From Pyronema omphalodes (taxonomy: Eukaryota; Ascomycota; Pezizomycetes; Pezizales; Pyronemataceae), in contig JAJJXM010000019.1 of assembly GCA_024516155.1 (NCBI GenBank), positions 186,001-250,000 on the forward strand: a stretch of DNA of 64,000 nucleotides, written 5' to 3'. The position numbers were made by a program, and so were the translations under genes. Shown here piece by piece: positions 11,119-22,604 of this stretch; positions within the stretch are counted from its first letter, which is position 1, and each line of letters begins with the position of its first letter. The notes under the pieces were generated by a model, which was not told where the DNA came from, searched no databases, and was given only the letters and a program-made list of their open reading frames with translations.

Positions 11119-13386
11119 TTATACTCGACGACCATCACCATGACCAGAACTATGACTAAGAGACCGTACCGTCTCATTCTGTGTACTTTGAGTAGAAGAA
11201 ATCGTCTTACTGGAAGCACCTTTTGAAGTCTGTGGAGCTTGCGACGCCTGTGAAGCCTGTAAAGCAGCGGAAGCAGAAGATGCAGGACCACCCGACTTCA
11301 TTCTCCGTTCCCCAATCCCTTGTTTCCTCTGTTCCTTCAATTCAAATTCCTCCACCTTCGCCTTGATACCCCTAATAATATTTTCAACCATCTTCTTATT
11401 TCCTCTAAACACAACAGAATTACTCTTTGAATCACGACCCGGAAAGTTGACGATCTGGCTTTGTTCGGATTTCTTGGTTGGTCCGCCGGCGTCGCTGATA
11501 AGTTTTTGCAGGGTTGTACCTATTGAGGATAAATTAGTAAAAAGACAGGAGGTGAGATGTGAGGAGAATACATACCACTAGAACCGATTAATTGGCCATG
11601 GAATCGATATGGGACGGTGATGGTACGGGTGATTTGTTGTGATGATTCGCCGGTTTCTGCAGTAGTTTCAGGCTGTGCATCGTTTATTTGTTCGAAATCT
11701 GATTGCGTGGGTGTAATATGAAGGTTGGTAGTTCCGTAGATTATATTTTGAAGCTCATTATCTTTCAATGAATCCTGCAGGTCAAGTTCCGGAATCTCTT
11801 TTTCTATCATTTCCCATGATATCTCTGGTTCTGGTTCTGAGGAGCTTTCGGAATGACCATCGGATTCTGTCTCCATCTCCCATTCATTGCTATGATAATT
11901 CTCTGGTGGCACTACGAAAAGAGAAATCTCCTCCATATGCCGACCAAGATGCTGCCTGATGCTCCGTTTTGTCTCAGGTATAGTTTCCCGGCATAAGGGA
12001 CAGATTGTCTCCTGAGTTGCTGGTAATGGGTTTTTGCGTTGGCATTTCCAAGCAATATCGTTGACCTCGCTATCTGTTGCCGCTGGGCCAAGATGCGTAT
12101 CCTTCAAATGTCCCTTAAAATGTTCTTCATTCTCAAATTCCTGTCCACAGTCTTTGATACAAACCCAAGACAAAACAATCCTATGAACTGAGAATTCATG
12201 TTCAATCCATTCTGTCCTAGAGCTGAAAAGATGCGACTGTGGAAGGGGACAGCGGAGGAAGGAACAGCTGTAGGATTGGAGATCCCGGAAGACATGCTTT
12301 TTCCATTGGTATTTGTTTTGGATATGATGCTGTTCTTGGAAGCAGAGGTTGCATTCGAAAATAGCATCTTCTCCAAGCGGGACAGGAGGAGGCGGGATGT
12401 CAGTACGGCCGACACGGGCCAAGTCGGCGCTGGAGAAGGAACTCGCCGATGCTTCGCTGCGTGCATAGCTGGAGAACAAACTATCCACAGTTGAGGGTAA
12501 ACTAGAACCTCGACTCCAGGATGTAGTATTGGTGGTTCGCGATGGTGCGTAACTACGAGTTTCGTTGTCCCAGGCATCATCATCATCGTCCGCTTTATCT
12601 CCAGTACTAATCTCATTTTCATGGTTTGCTTTGAGTTCTCTTAACCGCTTCTGACGCTGCAGATTGGTATCGGCTAGACGGCTGACAAGTTCTGGATTAT
12701 GAGCGGCCTCGGGGAACTTATCGAGGATATTGACGTGCAACGCCTTTGCTTCTGAAACTTCTACCGTGACGGGGTTGATCAGTGTCGGATGTGCGACTAC
12801 GAGCTCGTGGTCATACACCACCGGAATGGATTCAAGGAAGGGGGTTAATTCGTAAAGACCATCATTGAAGGCTTTGACATCCTCGAGATCTTCGAGAAGT
12901 GGAACATCCTCGTCATCTTCTTCATCGTCATCCTCGACGGCGTCGGGATATATATACTCGGCTTTTTCTGCGTTCTTGGCGACATCTTTGAAAAGCTCAG
13001 AGTCCTTTGGAACATCTATTTCCAATATGTTAGAATCCGTTTCCAATTTCATATCTTCATGGGGGCCAAGACTCACACTTTTGTAACCTCCTAGCCACAC
13101 CCACCAATAGAGAAACTACTGTTCCTCCAAGAGATGAGTGTTCAAGCAACTCGTGTAACCCTCCCCCCTTTGCATCGAACCCATCACCCCATAACCTAAA
13201 CCGCCCAGCTTCGTTGTCCGCTAACCATGCTTCGTCGGATTCTTTGTCGCTACATAAATCCGAGCGACGGAGAGATGCGAAAAGTTTACAGTTGAGGTCG
13301 AAGAGTTCTCCAGAGATACCTATAGCTGGTGCTTCCAGGTGGTTGTGGCCATCGTGGACGTGGTGACTGGTAACATCGAAATACAT
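11119..13386 (-). CDS. C2H2 zinc-finger protein with C-terminal KH domain
   Basis: Three exons (13386-13077, 13015-11576, 11519-11119; introns of 61 and 56 bp, the last with a TACTAAT branch point) give 716 residues. The N-terminal part (FDLNCKLFAS, EAWLADNEAGRFRLWGDGF, LLVGVARRL) resembles the conserved start of a large class of fungal proteins that often carry C2H2 or NACHT domains. An acidic stretch follows. Several C2H2-like fingers come next (CNLCFQEQ...H, CIKDCGQEF...H, CPLCRETI...H). A KH domain completes the protein: the HGQLIGSSGTTLQKLI helix-loop-helix, then VVFRGNKKMVENII. A zinc-finger array plus KH points to RNA or nucleic-acid binding; the partner is unknown. An upstream GTAAGT...CTCTAAC...CAG pair (13710-13499) suggests an intron in the 5' leader, so the start at 13386 is likely but not certain. 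Confidence 0.75.
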
Positions 13387-13399
13387 CGCGACCGTCGGT

Positions 13400-15827
13400 G
13401 TACTCGGCTGAGGTCTTGTAGTAGTAGTTGTACTCTTTCTTATTCGCAGCTTCTGTAGTTCTTTCTGTCTATCGCAATCGTTGTACCCTCTGTATTTGCT
13501 GCGGAATATTTGTTGCGGTTGTTAGAGCAGAAGGAGCACGCTTGGGTTTTGTAGAAAAGGTGATAAGGCGCTGCTTGCTGCCTGGTGCGGAGAAACGGTA
13601 GATGGCGATGATGGGGTTGTGACCATGCGTAGCTGTAACCTTTGGCCATATTAGCCGCGCACAGGGCTGGCTGCTGCACCGCCCCTGCTCGTTACACTTT
13701 TACAACTTACATGAGTCTTGGTGATTTCTAGCTGGGGACGCAGTGGTCCGCAGCTGCAACGCTGTTATGGGATTCGATGAGACTTTTTTTTTTGGTGTCA
13801 TTTTGATGAGAATATGCCTACATACACTACACTACACAGTTCTGAGGGAAAGATTAATATTCCATCCACTTAAATATAAAAGCACACGACATACAACCGC
13901 AACGCTGGCAAGAGGACACCCAATCCAATTCCAATCTGCAGTTGAGATCTGGAACAATTTGAACTAATATTAGATTCCATATGTAAATACTGACAAGAGT
14001 CACAAGATATGACATGTACCTATTTTTTTTTCGAGTTATATGTATCCCTGAACTGTTAAAACTGCTGAAAATCGCGGCGTTGAGCCGTTAACAACTATTT
14101 ATTCATAGTCAATTTTGTCAATTTCCAAGGAAAAGTTAGTTGAGTAAAATTTCCATATCCCAGCGTTCACCTGCGATCACAAGGAAATATCTATAATCTT
14201 TTCACCTCGTATATGTAGCACAAGTTAGAACTTAGAACATCGCCTCACCGAGGCGACGAATTAAAGCCAACTTCACAAAATCCGATGCGGTATGTATTCC
14301 TACATTCCTATGCCTATTAACTTGGCGAGCTGCTACATATGTAGTTTAAGCTGCCACCTATTCGGCAAAGCAAAGCTGCGCCACGATGTCGACTCATTCC
14401 CCATCTCATGATCAGCAGGGGTTCGCGCCACATGTAACCAATCATGACTGATTGTATGAAACGAGTGAGATGATAAACGATACATACGAAATTCTTCGAT
14501 GTTTCCCATGTTTTGGTATTTTGGCGCAGGTAATGATATGAGATGAGGTCCGAAGCTTCGGTTTAGGGCTAGAAGTGGAGGAAGAGCATGAGATGCTCAG
14601 CCCTATGTACCTAATGTAGCTAGGTCCTGTGAGTCGGATCAGTGCTAAGCCCTATATCTCAATTCTCGATTCTCGATTCTCGCTTCGTGCCGTGGGCCCA
14701 GTGCTAAGGGCTCGCCGCCCTAAGATTTACAAAGTCTGGAAATATGTGAATATATCAAACATAGGCTTGAAATTAAATTTCGAATGTGGTTGGTAAGATT
14801 GATGATACAAAGTGAAAGAGGATGCGGATAAACTATAATAGAAGATAGAATACATGGTGAAAGTTGAGCCTGGTGCTGACTGTGAGTCAGTAAGCCAATT
14901 TTATGTATGTATCGGAAATATATTGATGGATGTGCATTATAGTGGGGATAATTAAGCTATGTACGTACGACAAAGATGGCTTTGAAAGGGAATGAACCTG
15001 CCAGCCTGCCAGGGTAAATTTAAACCTACATACCCACCAGCAATAGGAGACTACAAAGTAAAACTACCACAATCATGAATGCAAACCAGCTACCAGAGAT
15101 CCTAATAGTCCATCTGGGACTCCGGTCTAGACAGTGCCATATGTAGTTGTCAGATCAAGTCTGTAGTTGAAACTTGAGAGGACTATGGGTCTTGTTGAAT
15201 AAGCACTACAATAGGTGGACTCTCCTGCCTCCGCTGTACAAAACATTTTACATCCCACCACGGCTAGACTTTCCTGATAATAAAAGAATAGAGTTTAATG
15301 GAAGTCACTGAGGTAAATTATAACTTGTATAACAAATTGTGTTGAAAGAAGACATTCAAGTGGTTCTTGCTTGTAGGGCTGCGGTTCTTGGCACACCAAG
15401 CGTGACACCTTGCCCTTATACATATTGTCACTCTTACTTTGTACTTCATGAAATAAAGATATCCATCCCAACTTACAGTATGTCTCACTCCATTTTCTTC
15501 AACAAATTCGACTCCCCACAGTGATTAATTTCCCTATTCCAATATTATCTTTTATCCAATAAATTATCGTTCCATCAATCTACTCTCCAAGTTCTTCTTT
15601 TATCAAGGATGATCCACAAAACCCCACTGCAGCAAGGATGTCGATACCCCTCACTCAGACTTTCGGCGCCAGCACGATGAGTGTAACACCCCATCGCATC
15701 CCGGTCCAATCTCATTATTATTACCATACGCTTCAACCTTCACCCAGCCGTCACCAAGTCCCGCGGTTCACCGGGCTTTGCCCAGCCTCAATTATCTCGA
15801 TCCCTCCATTTCCTCCAACTTCCCAGC
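13400..15827. other. Gene-free spacer, 13.4-15.8 kb
   Basis: Apart from the probable leader intron of the minus-strand gene (13710-13499), I find no reading frame with recognisable protein character, no RNA gene and no clear repeat. The sequence is AT-rich, with short ATGTATGTA-type motifs. The last 200 bp before 15828 presumably hold the promoter and leader of the next gene and contain a short upstream open frame at 15638-15835 that overlaps its start. Confidence 0.5.
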
Positions 15828-17470
15828 ATGGCTGAGCTTGCGGGCCTGGTCCTCGGTGCGATCGGCCTTGCGGTACCTATCTACGAGGGGATGAACGCGC
15901 TTTCGAAACGAATCTCGGACACCAAAAGCTTTCCAAAAACGTTAAGACGACTCAAAACTGAGCTTACTATCAAAAAAGATCTATTCTATTTAGAATATGT
16001 ACACCTTTTCCCTAGCGAAATTGAGGAAACGGTAGCAAAAGCTATGCTGGCGGATATTAACCATCCAAATTGGAAGAATATCGAGTTTGAGGATATGTTT
16101 CGGTGTCATCTTGGGCCTACTTTTGAGCGTATTTGTGACTCAATCACATTGATACATGAGACAATGATGCTATTTCAGAAAGAAGTAGACAGGGTAGCGA
16201 TAAATCCAAAGGTCAGTAATTGATGGATTCTACAGTATTGAGCATAGGCGGAGGATGGAGATGAGGATGAGCTCTAACATTATCGCAGGGCGGGGTAGCA
16301 GCACTTCTCAAAAAATTCCATCATTCCAGCGAAGCCGATCCCTTGAGATCGCGTCTTGGGGAGCTTCGCGACCAACTCGCCGATCTACGAAGCCTACGAA
16401 AGGCGCGACAAGATGCGCTAGGTCGGCAAACGCTTCAAAAAGGTCCCAAGCCTGCGTCCGATACTGAGGAAATCGAATTCCGCAAGGTTCAAGAGCTACA
16501 AAAAGCCAGCAAACGTGTTTACACAGCCGTCTCGAGTGTCGCTAGCTGTAACTGCCATAGCTTCTTCTTTCAACTACACTCCGATACTACCTCTTGTAAA
16601 CCTACAACCCCAGAATTTAAGATAGTCCTTGCAAATGATTCGTCTTGTACTTGCGTCGCCTTCAGAACCGAGTCATCACCAGCTGGCCCGCCACCATATA
16701 TACTTCCAGCTGCCCAGCCCCCTAGCGAAAAACCAAAACGAGCCAGATTCGCAGATGATGACAATGACAATTCCCTCACTACCCTAACAGACCTCTGCAG
16801 GTCCATTAGTACCGCCATTGTAGCAACAGCCCCGTCATATCTCGGAGCTCTACCATCCGCAGATCCTCATCGACATCTTTACACCGATTACCATAAACCA
16901 TCCATGTCTAAAATGTCATTACCCGCAGTCTTCTGTCAACCACCAATATCACGTCTCCGCCCGGTTTTCCCATTACAACAACGGTATCGTCTAGCGTGGA
17001 TTATCTCTTCCTCCTTCTTGCGATTTGGATTCTTTAATGCGGCTTGGTTTAGAAGTAATTGGCGAAGTGAGGATATTTACTTCCTGACTGAAAAAGTCAC
17101 CAGTAAAGAATTGGAGCTTCCATATTTAAGTATTGTGTTTAATAAAGGGGAGCAGAAAAAGGGAACTTGTTTAGCAAAGAATGAGGCATTGTATTCCCTT
17201 GCCATTGCGTTAATTGAAATTGCGTTTGCGGATACTATACGGAATTTGGTTTTGAATGGAGAGGAAGGAGAATGGAATCATTACAAGGAATACACAGGAG
17301 CAAAACAGTTAGTGGAAGAAGGAGCAATAAAGGAACAGTGCGGGAAAAGGTATGCACAGGTTGTGCAAAGATGCTTTTGGGGTGAGTTAATGGAGGGGAT
17401 GGAACAAAAGGGGTTTTATAAAAATGTCGAGTGTGAACTTAGGACTTGTTTAAATGAGTTTATGGGATGA
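15828..17470 (+). CDS. DUF7580-like fungal protein
   Basis: Two exons (15828-16211 and 16289-17470; a 77-bp intron with a GCTCTAAC branch site and GCAG end) encode 521 residues. The start MAELAGLVLGAIGLAVPIYE is the hydrophobic helix found at the N-terminus of many fungal HeLo-like/DUF7580 proteins, followed by helices to about residue 128. A coiled segment (LRSRLGELRDQLADLR) follows, then a Cys-rich stretch (ASCNCHSFFF) and a C-terminal region with LPYLSIVFNKGEQKKGTCLAKNEAL-type sequence and LALIEIAF, which is the part most like DUF7580. Some proteins of this kind accompany heterokaryon-incompatibility and STAND-type genes, but I infer no role here. The family call rests on remembered motifs. 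Confidence 0.7.
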
Positions 17471-19306
17471 AACAAGAGGGAAGAAATGAAAGCCTTGGAA
17501 GTTTTGTTTAGAATTTTTGTTAGACTACTTAGTCCTATATACAGCAGGAGATTTAAAGCTTTGTATTTTAAACTGCCCGGTTACTGGTTATTTGTTGATA
17601 AACCCTTGAACGAATTTAAATATTATCTACCTATTGACCGCATTACCTATGAGTCCTCTTTAACATCATAACAGTTTCAACGTTTAAACTCATCATCACT
17701 CATTCATTTATAATTTATAACCGTCAATAACGATTACTGGTATACCTGTTATCTGTTATCTGTTACCTGTTTCACTCATAATATCCGCCCTCCCCACGTA
17801 CCAAGTACATACACCCCCTTAACCATCATTGGTGATACTTATGACTTACATCAACCGATCAAGGCACCTTACCTTACTGTTAATGAATCATTACTTTGCG
17901 CCTGCCATTTTCCCCTTTCGGTCCATCAAGTTTCAACCTTTAACCGACATTTTAGAGCAACTGGAAATATAATACGACATTACTAAAACCAATGCCCCAG
18001 ATTTTATTGAGGGGTTACATATCTCAATAGGATGCAGTGACCATGTCAGTGATTTACCCTTACATTCAATCATGACTGATCACACGTCGCTAGAATTCAA
18101 TATAACTAGCTTGTTGCGCGTCGATTTGTATGATCCATATCAAGGTATTTAAAAGATCTAGAAGTGGTAAATTTAAAGTATAGGCAGAAGGAAATACATA
18201 AACAGAATGTAGGAAGTGGACTAAGACTTTGTCGGATCCATGTACCTACGTTTCCTTAAGATATTGATAAATGAGCCGGCATCTCAGCTAGCGAGCCAGA
18301 AAGCTAGCAAGCTAGCAAAAAAAAAATCTAACGCGCAGATAATCCTGGGAATAGATGCTAAATACTACAAGACTCATAAATTACAATCAAAAAGGCTTAA
18401 AAAAGGATTTAATATATATCTCTGCTAGGCTAATAACATTATTTTTTTATAAAAAGAAAAAAAAAATCAACTTTCTCAACCTCAAACCCAACCGGTTAAT
18501 GTTGTCAACTTGTCAATCCTATTGTTCAAATGCAAGCTGCCGAACAAACCCCGATGGATGAAGGTAGCGGAAGGGTTACTCTGTGCGCTCTTATAGTTAC
18601 TCGTGCTTAAAGCTGGTGAGCACTAGCCACCACTTTTAGGCACGAGTATGAAGAAACAAAAGGGGTTATTAAGTGGAGATATTTTTGTACAGGAGCTTCA
18701 CAGAAAAATTAGGGATTAAAGAGGCGGAAATTTGGTGATATGTTTTTACTGCTGGAAGTTTATGGAAATATATAAGTGAGCGGAAGATATGCGATGAAGT
18801 TTTTGTCGTAGATTTCTCTACCATTTAATTAAGACAATAGTGTCGAGAAAAAAAAAGACGTATTTCCTGTGAGGAAATCATGAATCATTTCAATCTTAAT
18901 GAATACTGTTTCCATGGCTGAAATCGTCTAACGAGGTCTCTTAATTCGTAGAGGAGTATTCAGAGTGATGGTGTGCTTGTTCGAACGAGTGATTCTTGGT
19001 GAGGCAGAGAACCTCAAAGCGGTGACTCGATGTTTTGCAGGATGCGATGAAACACACTGTTGAGCCCACCCGGAAGGTGCAAGTATCAATGCAAGTATCA
19101 AGTTTTGAGCATGGAATATATGGTACTAAGAAGAGTTTTTTGAATTATGTGTGGCAGTACACAACCAAGTCAGGGAATTCCTATATTTCAAAAATTAAGA
19201 ATTTCAGGATATCCCCCCCAACCGAATTTTAGCCAAGCGCTACACAGCCCAATTACTTGTTACTAGTTACAATTGATCTTTTTCGTCTTTCTGCATGTAG
19301 AGAAGA
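17471..19306. other. Gene-free spacer, 17.5-19.3 kb
   Basis: No supported gene. The tract contains GCTAGC-type short repeats at about 18287-18318, A-rich runs and one striking perfect-looking hairpin at 18598-18648, listed separately. Confidence 0.5.
18598..18648. repeat. 51-bp hairpin with 21-bp arms
   Basis: Arms at 18598-18618 and 18628-18648 are inverted copies differing at only a few positions; both begin or end with TACTCGTGC. The loop is 9 nt (AGCACTAGC). It stands alone in a spacer, not at the end of a visible gene. It could be a tiny inverted-repeat element, a transcribed hairpin or a chance palindrome. Confidence 0.7.
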
Positions 19307-20536
19307 CTAGTCTACCCTTTTGTCGGCGTCATTTTCCTCTACGCCCTTCTCCGAGTTATGCGCCGCCACCTCCGCCGCGATTAAACCTGTCACAATCTGC
19401 GTAGCCTCATTCTTCTGATCCGACAGCGAGACATTTGATGGTCGGGGTACATCCAGCTGGTTCTCCGACATCTCCACATCTCCCTCTATATCCTTCGCTG
19501 AGCTCTGTGGGTGAATCGGAGCTGTCACTGATTCAGATGTCCCCATCGCCCCTTCCGAGTCCATCCTCGCCTGGTCATCGGTATTACCCACTGGATCTCC
19601 CTCCTTCCATCCTCTCCTGAAATAACCTTCCCCGACCTCTTCTTCTGCCCGGGCTTCCTCTTCACCCGTCTCCTCGCCCTCCATTTCCTCCTCCACTTCC
19701 TCTGATCCTATTTCTCCTCGCTGTATCTGTACCTCCTCCAATCTCCTCAAGAAATCCGACTTTCCTGCCAGCTGCTCTCTAAACGGCCATTCTTTGGCTT
19801 TCACCGCAGCAGGTGTACAATGTACTCTATCTCTTCCCACTCCGATGAGCTGTCCCTCCGATGTATCAAGCATGATCATCATATCCCCATCCCTATCCGG
19901 TTTCTTCATATGACCATTGTTCCTCCTCCTTCCTCCCGTGAAAGCAGAGGCCAATGACCCATCCTTTTCACTGTAGTAGTAACCACCCCCTGATATTCTC
20001 GGTACTTCCTTGTATTCCATCCCTTCTTTATCCTCCTCTTCCTCCCCATCCCTGTTACCTCCTGAAATGAAAACCTCGCTCCCTACCGTCTTGGTCCATT
20101 GCCCTGCGTAGATCTTGTTCTGATAACTAAAAAGCGGCTGCTCAGAAGCTAGGTCTAGAATCTGTAGGCGGTCTTTCCGGAATGATGATGGTCGCGCCCA
20201 TGCAGGGACTGGTTTATGGCGCTGATGTCTTGAAGCGCCGAGTATTTGGGTAGATTTTTTAAGCGGGAGAGGGTGCTGCGTATGGTGTGGGTTTGTAGAA
20301 GGACCGGCAAGGGCGGGTTGAGGAACTGTTAGGTCAAGCGTGACATAGAAAACATCAGGTTCAGCATCGGGATCGGTTTCGTATTCGGAGTCGGAGAGGT
20401 CGGCGTCATCACTGTCGGCATCGGGAAGGACTGAGTCGGCGGGTTCGGCAGAGGCAGCTTTTGATGGGGCGGTTGCGAAAGAGGCTGGTGTAGTGACGTC
20501 AACATCCATTGCTGTGGAATTTGCGGCGCTGGCCAT
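19307..20536 (-). CDS. TFIIIC subunit with triple-barrel domain (tau55/GTF3C6-like)
   Basis: A single-exon protein of 409 residues. Residues 60-160 carry the pattern of the TFIIIC triple-barrel domain: FYVTLDLTVPQ at the start, then after a loop LQILDLASEQPLFSYQNKIYAGQW...GSEVFIS, the beta-rich signature that in human GTF3C6 and yeast Tfc7 pairs with the tau95 partner. The N-terminus is acidic (DADSDDADLSDSEYETDPDAE), and the C-terminal half is low-complexity Glu/Asp-rich, as in filamentous-fungal orthologues. The expected role is assembly of the factor that recruits RNA polymerase III to tRNA genes, in the nucleus. It lacks the histidine-phosphatase half that yeast Tfc7 has, which is the usual form outside budding yeasts. 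Confidence 0.75.
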   Translation of the reverse strand: MASAANSTAMDVDVTTPASFATAPSKAASAEPADSVLPDADSDDADLSDSEYETDPDAEPDVFYVTLDLTVPQPALAGPSTNPHHTQHPLPLKKSTQILGASRHQRHKPVPAWARPSSFRKDRLQILDLASEQPLFSYQNKIYAGQWTKTVGSEVFISGGNRDGEEEEDKEGMEYKEVPRISGGGYYYSEKDGSLASAFTGGRRRNNGHMKKPDRDGDMMIMLDTSEGQLIGVGRDRVHCTPAAVKAKEWPFREQLAGKSDFLRRLEEVQIQRGEIGSEEVEEEMEGEETGEEEARAEEEVGEGYFRRGWKEGDPVGNTDDQARMDSEGAMGTSESVTAPIHPQSSAKDIEGDVEMSENQLDVPRPSNVSLSDQKNEATQIVTGLIAAEVAAHNSEKGVEENDADKRVD

Positions 20537-20782
20537 GATGGGTGATTCGGGGGGCGGGGGGTTGAACTTTGAGTTTGACCTGAGATTCGCGAACTTTTTT
20601 CGGCGTCTTCGTTACTCACGCTTCGTTTCGCGTTGCGGGGCACGGAAGCGAAACCAAATTTGGTGACGCGTGGTGGGGGTTCACTTGGAACCGTGATTGA
20701 TCTAACGAAATATTGATTAGTCACTGTTAATTATGGAACCAGGCACCTTGGGTGAGGAGTTTGGAACCCTTACGGGCGGAAA

Positions 20783-21067
20783 TCATAGCCAAGACTGAGT
20801 ATTTTTCTGGCGCGATCTGCTGTCGGCATTGGAAATATTCACCGAATATTCAACTGAAGAAGATGAAGAAAGGTGGAGCTTGAGGAAAATTCCATACCCT
20901 CCACCGAGAATTCCATCAGTGAGTGATTGGGCATCATCCCACTTCCGCCAAGCCTCCATGTTGCTCCGCAGCCGCTCCGGATGAACTTCAATCAACCCTG
21001 TCCACCAGCGGCCAAACCTTAATCCGCCCCGAACCTTATCTCCACAAGAAACAACAAGCCAATGCAT
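20783..21067 (-). CDS. Possible short gene, unrecognised
   Basis: The frame has protein-like composition at its start (WWTGLIEVHPERLRSN, MEAWRKWDDAQSLTDG) and then runs into a segment that looks like an intron, with GTATGG near 20899 and several AG acceptors before 20790. Downstream in another frame is a short plausible end (ARKGSKLLTQGAWFHN, stop near 20730). I could not settle the splice sites and know no family for it. It may be a small two-exon gene divided from the TFIIIC gene by about 200 bp, or it may be chance. Confidence 0.25.
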   Translation of the reverse strand: MHWLVVSCGDKVRGGLRFGRWWTGLIEVHPERLRSNMEAWRKWDDAQSLTDGILGGGYGIFLKLHLSSSSSVEYSVNISNADSRSRQKNTQSWL

Positions 21068-22604
21068 GCCAAGCGAAGCATGTGGGAGTTGTCTGTGGCT
21101 TCAGTATTCACGCCGCAAGCCAGCTGGCGCCACACTCTAATTTTTCCATCTGTTGAACTTGCTCAATGTCCCGGTCATCTGACCTGTATGGCGCTCGCAT
21201 AAACTGCAAGAAATATTTACGAAGTTTCTGTATAGCTTTTGCACCTTATGACGGGGGGCGCAATGATTTGGTATTTATTCGGAAAAACAGTGGGATTTCG
21301 TATTTCTTTATTTTTGGGACAGTATAGATGCCGAATATACATTTTTTAAAACGCCATCATGGCATAACTATAATACCACATAGCGCACTATTACTGTACA
21401 AGTACCGTAAACATCAGAAATGTACTTTAATTCCTAATGTACAGAGACAATTATCTCCATGTGGTCCATAATGTTAGCCGGTGGGTATATAGTAATCTCA
21501 AGGAAAGATTCCGAAACAAGAACAGAGAAAAGGTAATAAAAAAAATAAAAATAAAAAAGAAGCAGAAGAAAGGTATCTGCCGCAGCGAATACAAAATAAT
21601 CGCATGATATTTCAATCCGTTTCATGATTTCTTCCTAGTTCTACTCACACTACGTATTCTTTTCTCCCATAGCACCATATATCCATGGTCTTTTCTTAGT
21701 TACGCCAGTGTATCGATAACAAATTCTCTGTAATCTATTATCAAGCCTCGTGCAAAAAAGCGGATCAACATACATATGAACCTCAAGCCACTCGCTTTCT
21801 TCACTTCAATTTTTAACTTTTACCGCACTTTGAATCAGTGGCGTAACCAAAGTCACGTTCAGCCCTATAAAATTTACGAAGGGTCTGGAGCGACAGTGTA
21901 TATGAATTTGGAAGGTCTGTTTATCCCACTCGCCCCTCTCGACACACCCATCCACCCCCATAATCCCAGCTTCGATATAGAAAGTTCATTGTACCATAAG
22001 CACTCTCATACCATTTCTGCTATTGGGCTTTATCATAACTTATCACCGTTGACAATGACTTCAAAAAGCGTGGGAGCACAAAAAACATAGAAAGTATAGG
22101 AGCATAGGAGCATAAGAGCATAGGAGCATAGGAGCATAGGAGCATAGGAGCATAGGAGCATAGGAGCATAGGAGCATAGGAGCATAGGAGCATAGGAGCA
22201 TAGGAGCATAGGAGCATAGGAGCATAGGAGCATAGGAGCATAGGAGCATAGGAGCATAGGAGCATAGGAGCATAGGATCAAGTGAACATTCTTTTCAAAA
22301 AGAACAAAGAACGGGGTGTTTTTAGTTCTTCAACTTTAAAACTATAATATACTCTACAATAATGCCATCCATCCTAAATCCAAAGACGAAAAAAAACTTT
22401 TCCGAGGCCCCTATGTTTACAATATCGTACAATCGTCTCCTTTCATATGTATTTGTGTTTGGTGTTGTGATCCACTTTGGGTCCAGTGGATATACACTTA
22501 TATCTCTCCTCGCCATATCTTCACCACATCTTCATATCCCGACAGAGCAACTAATCTTGCTATCCCCACGAAATATGGCTACTAACTCTGTCCCCGCATC
22601 CTGC
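21068..22604. other. Gene-free spacer, 21.1-22.6 kb
   Basis: No supported coding region. It contains an A-rich run near 21535-21560 and the octamer array at 22096-22276. The last part is presumably the 3' region of the minus-strand PPR-like gene. Confidence 0.45.
22096..22276. repeat. Octamer satellite AGGAGCAT, about 22 copies
   Basis: The unit AGGAGCAT is repeated almost perfectly for about 180 bp with one variant (ATAAGAGCAT) near the left end. Because the unit is 8 bp long and lacks stops in one orientation, all three minus-strand frames stay open and give an artefactual repeating peptide. Confidence 0.9.

Noticed and set aside
13440..13679. Minus-strand frame rich in Cys and His upstream of the KH-domain gene
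   Set aside because: It lies inside a probable leader intron (GTAAGT at 13710 to CAG at 13499) and does not join the downstream frame.
20329..20724. 131-codon minus-strand frame overlapping the TFIIIC gene
   Set aside because: Its second half is an out-of-frame shadow of the TFIIIC coding region and its first half lies in that gene's leader.
22020..22281. Three minus-strand frames with a Leu-Cys-Ser-Tyr repeat
   Set aside because: Product of the AGGAGCAT array.
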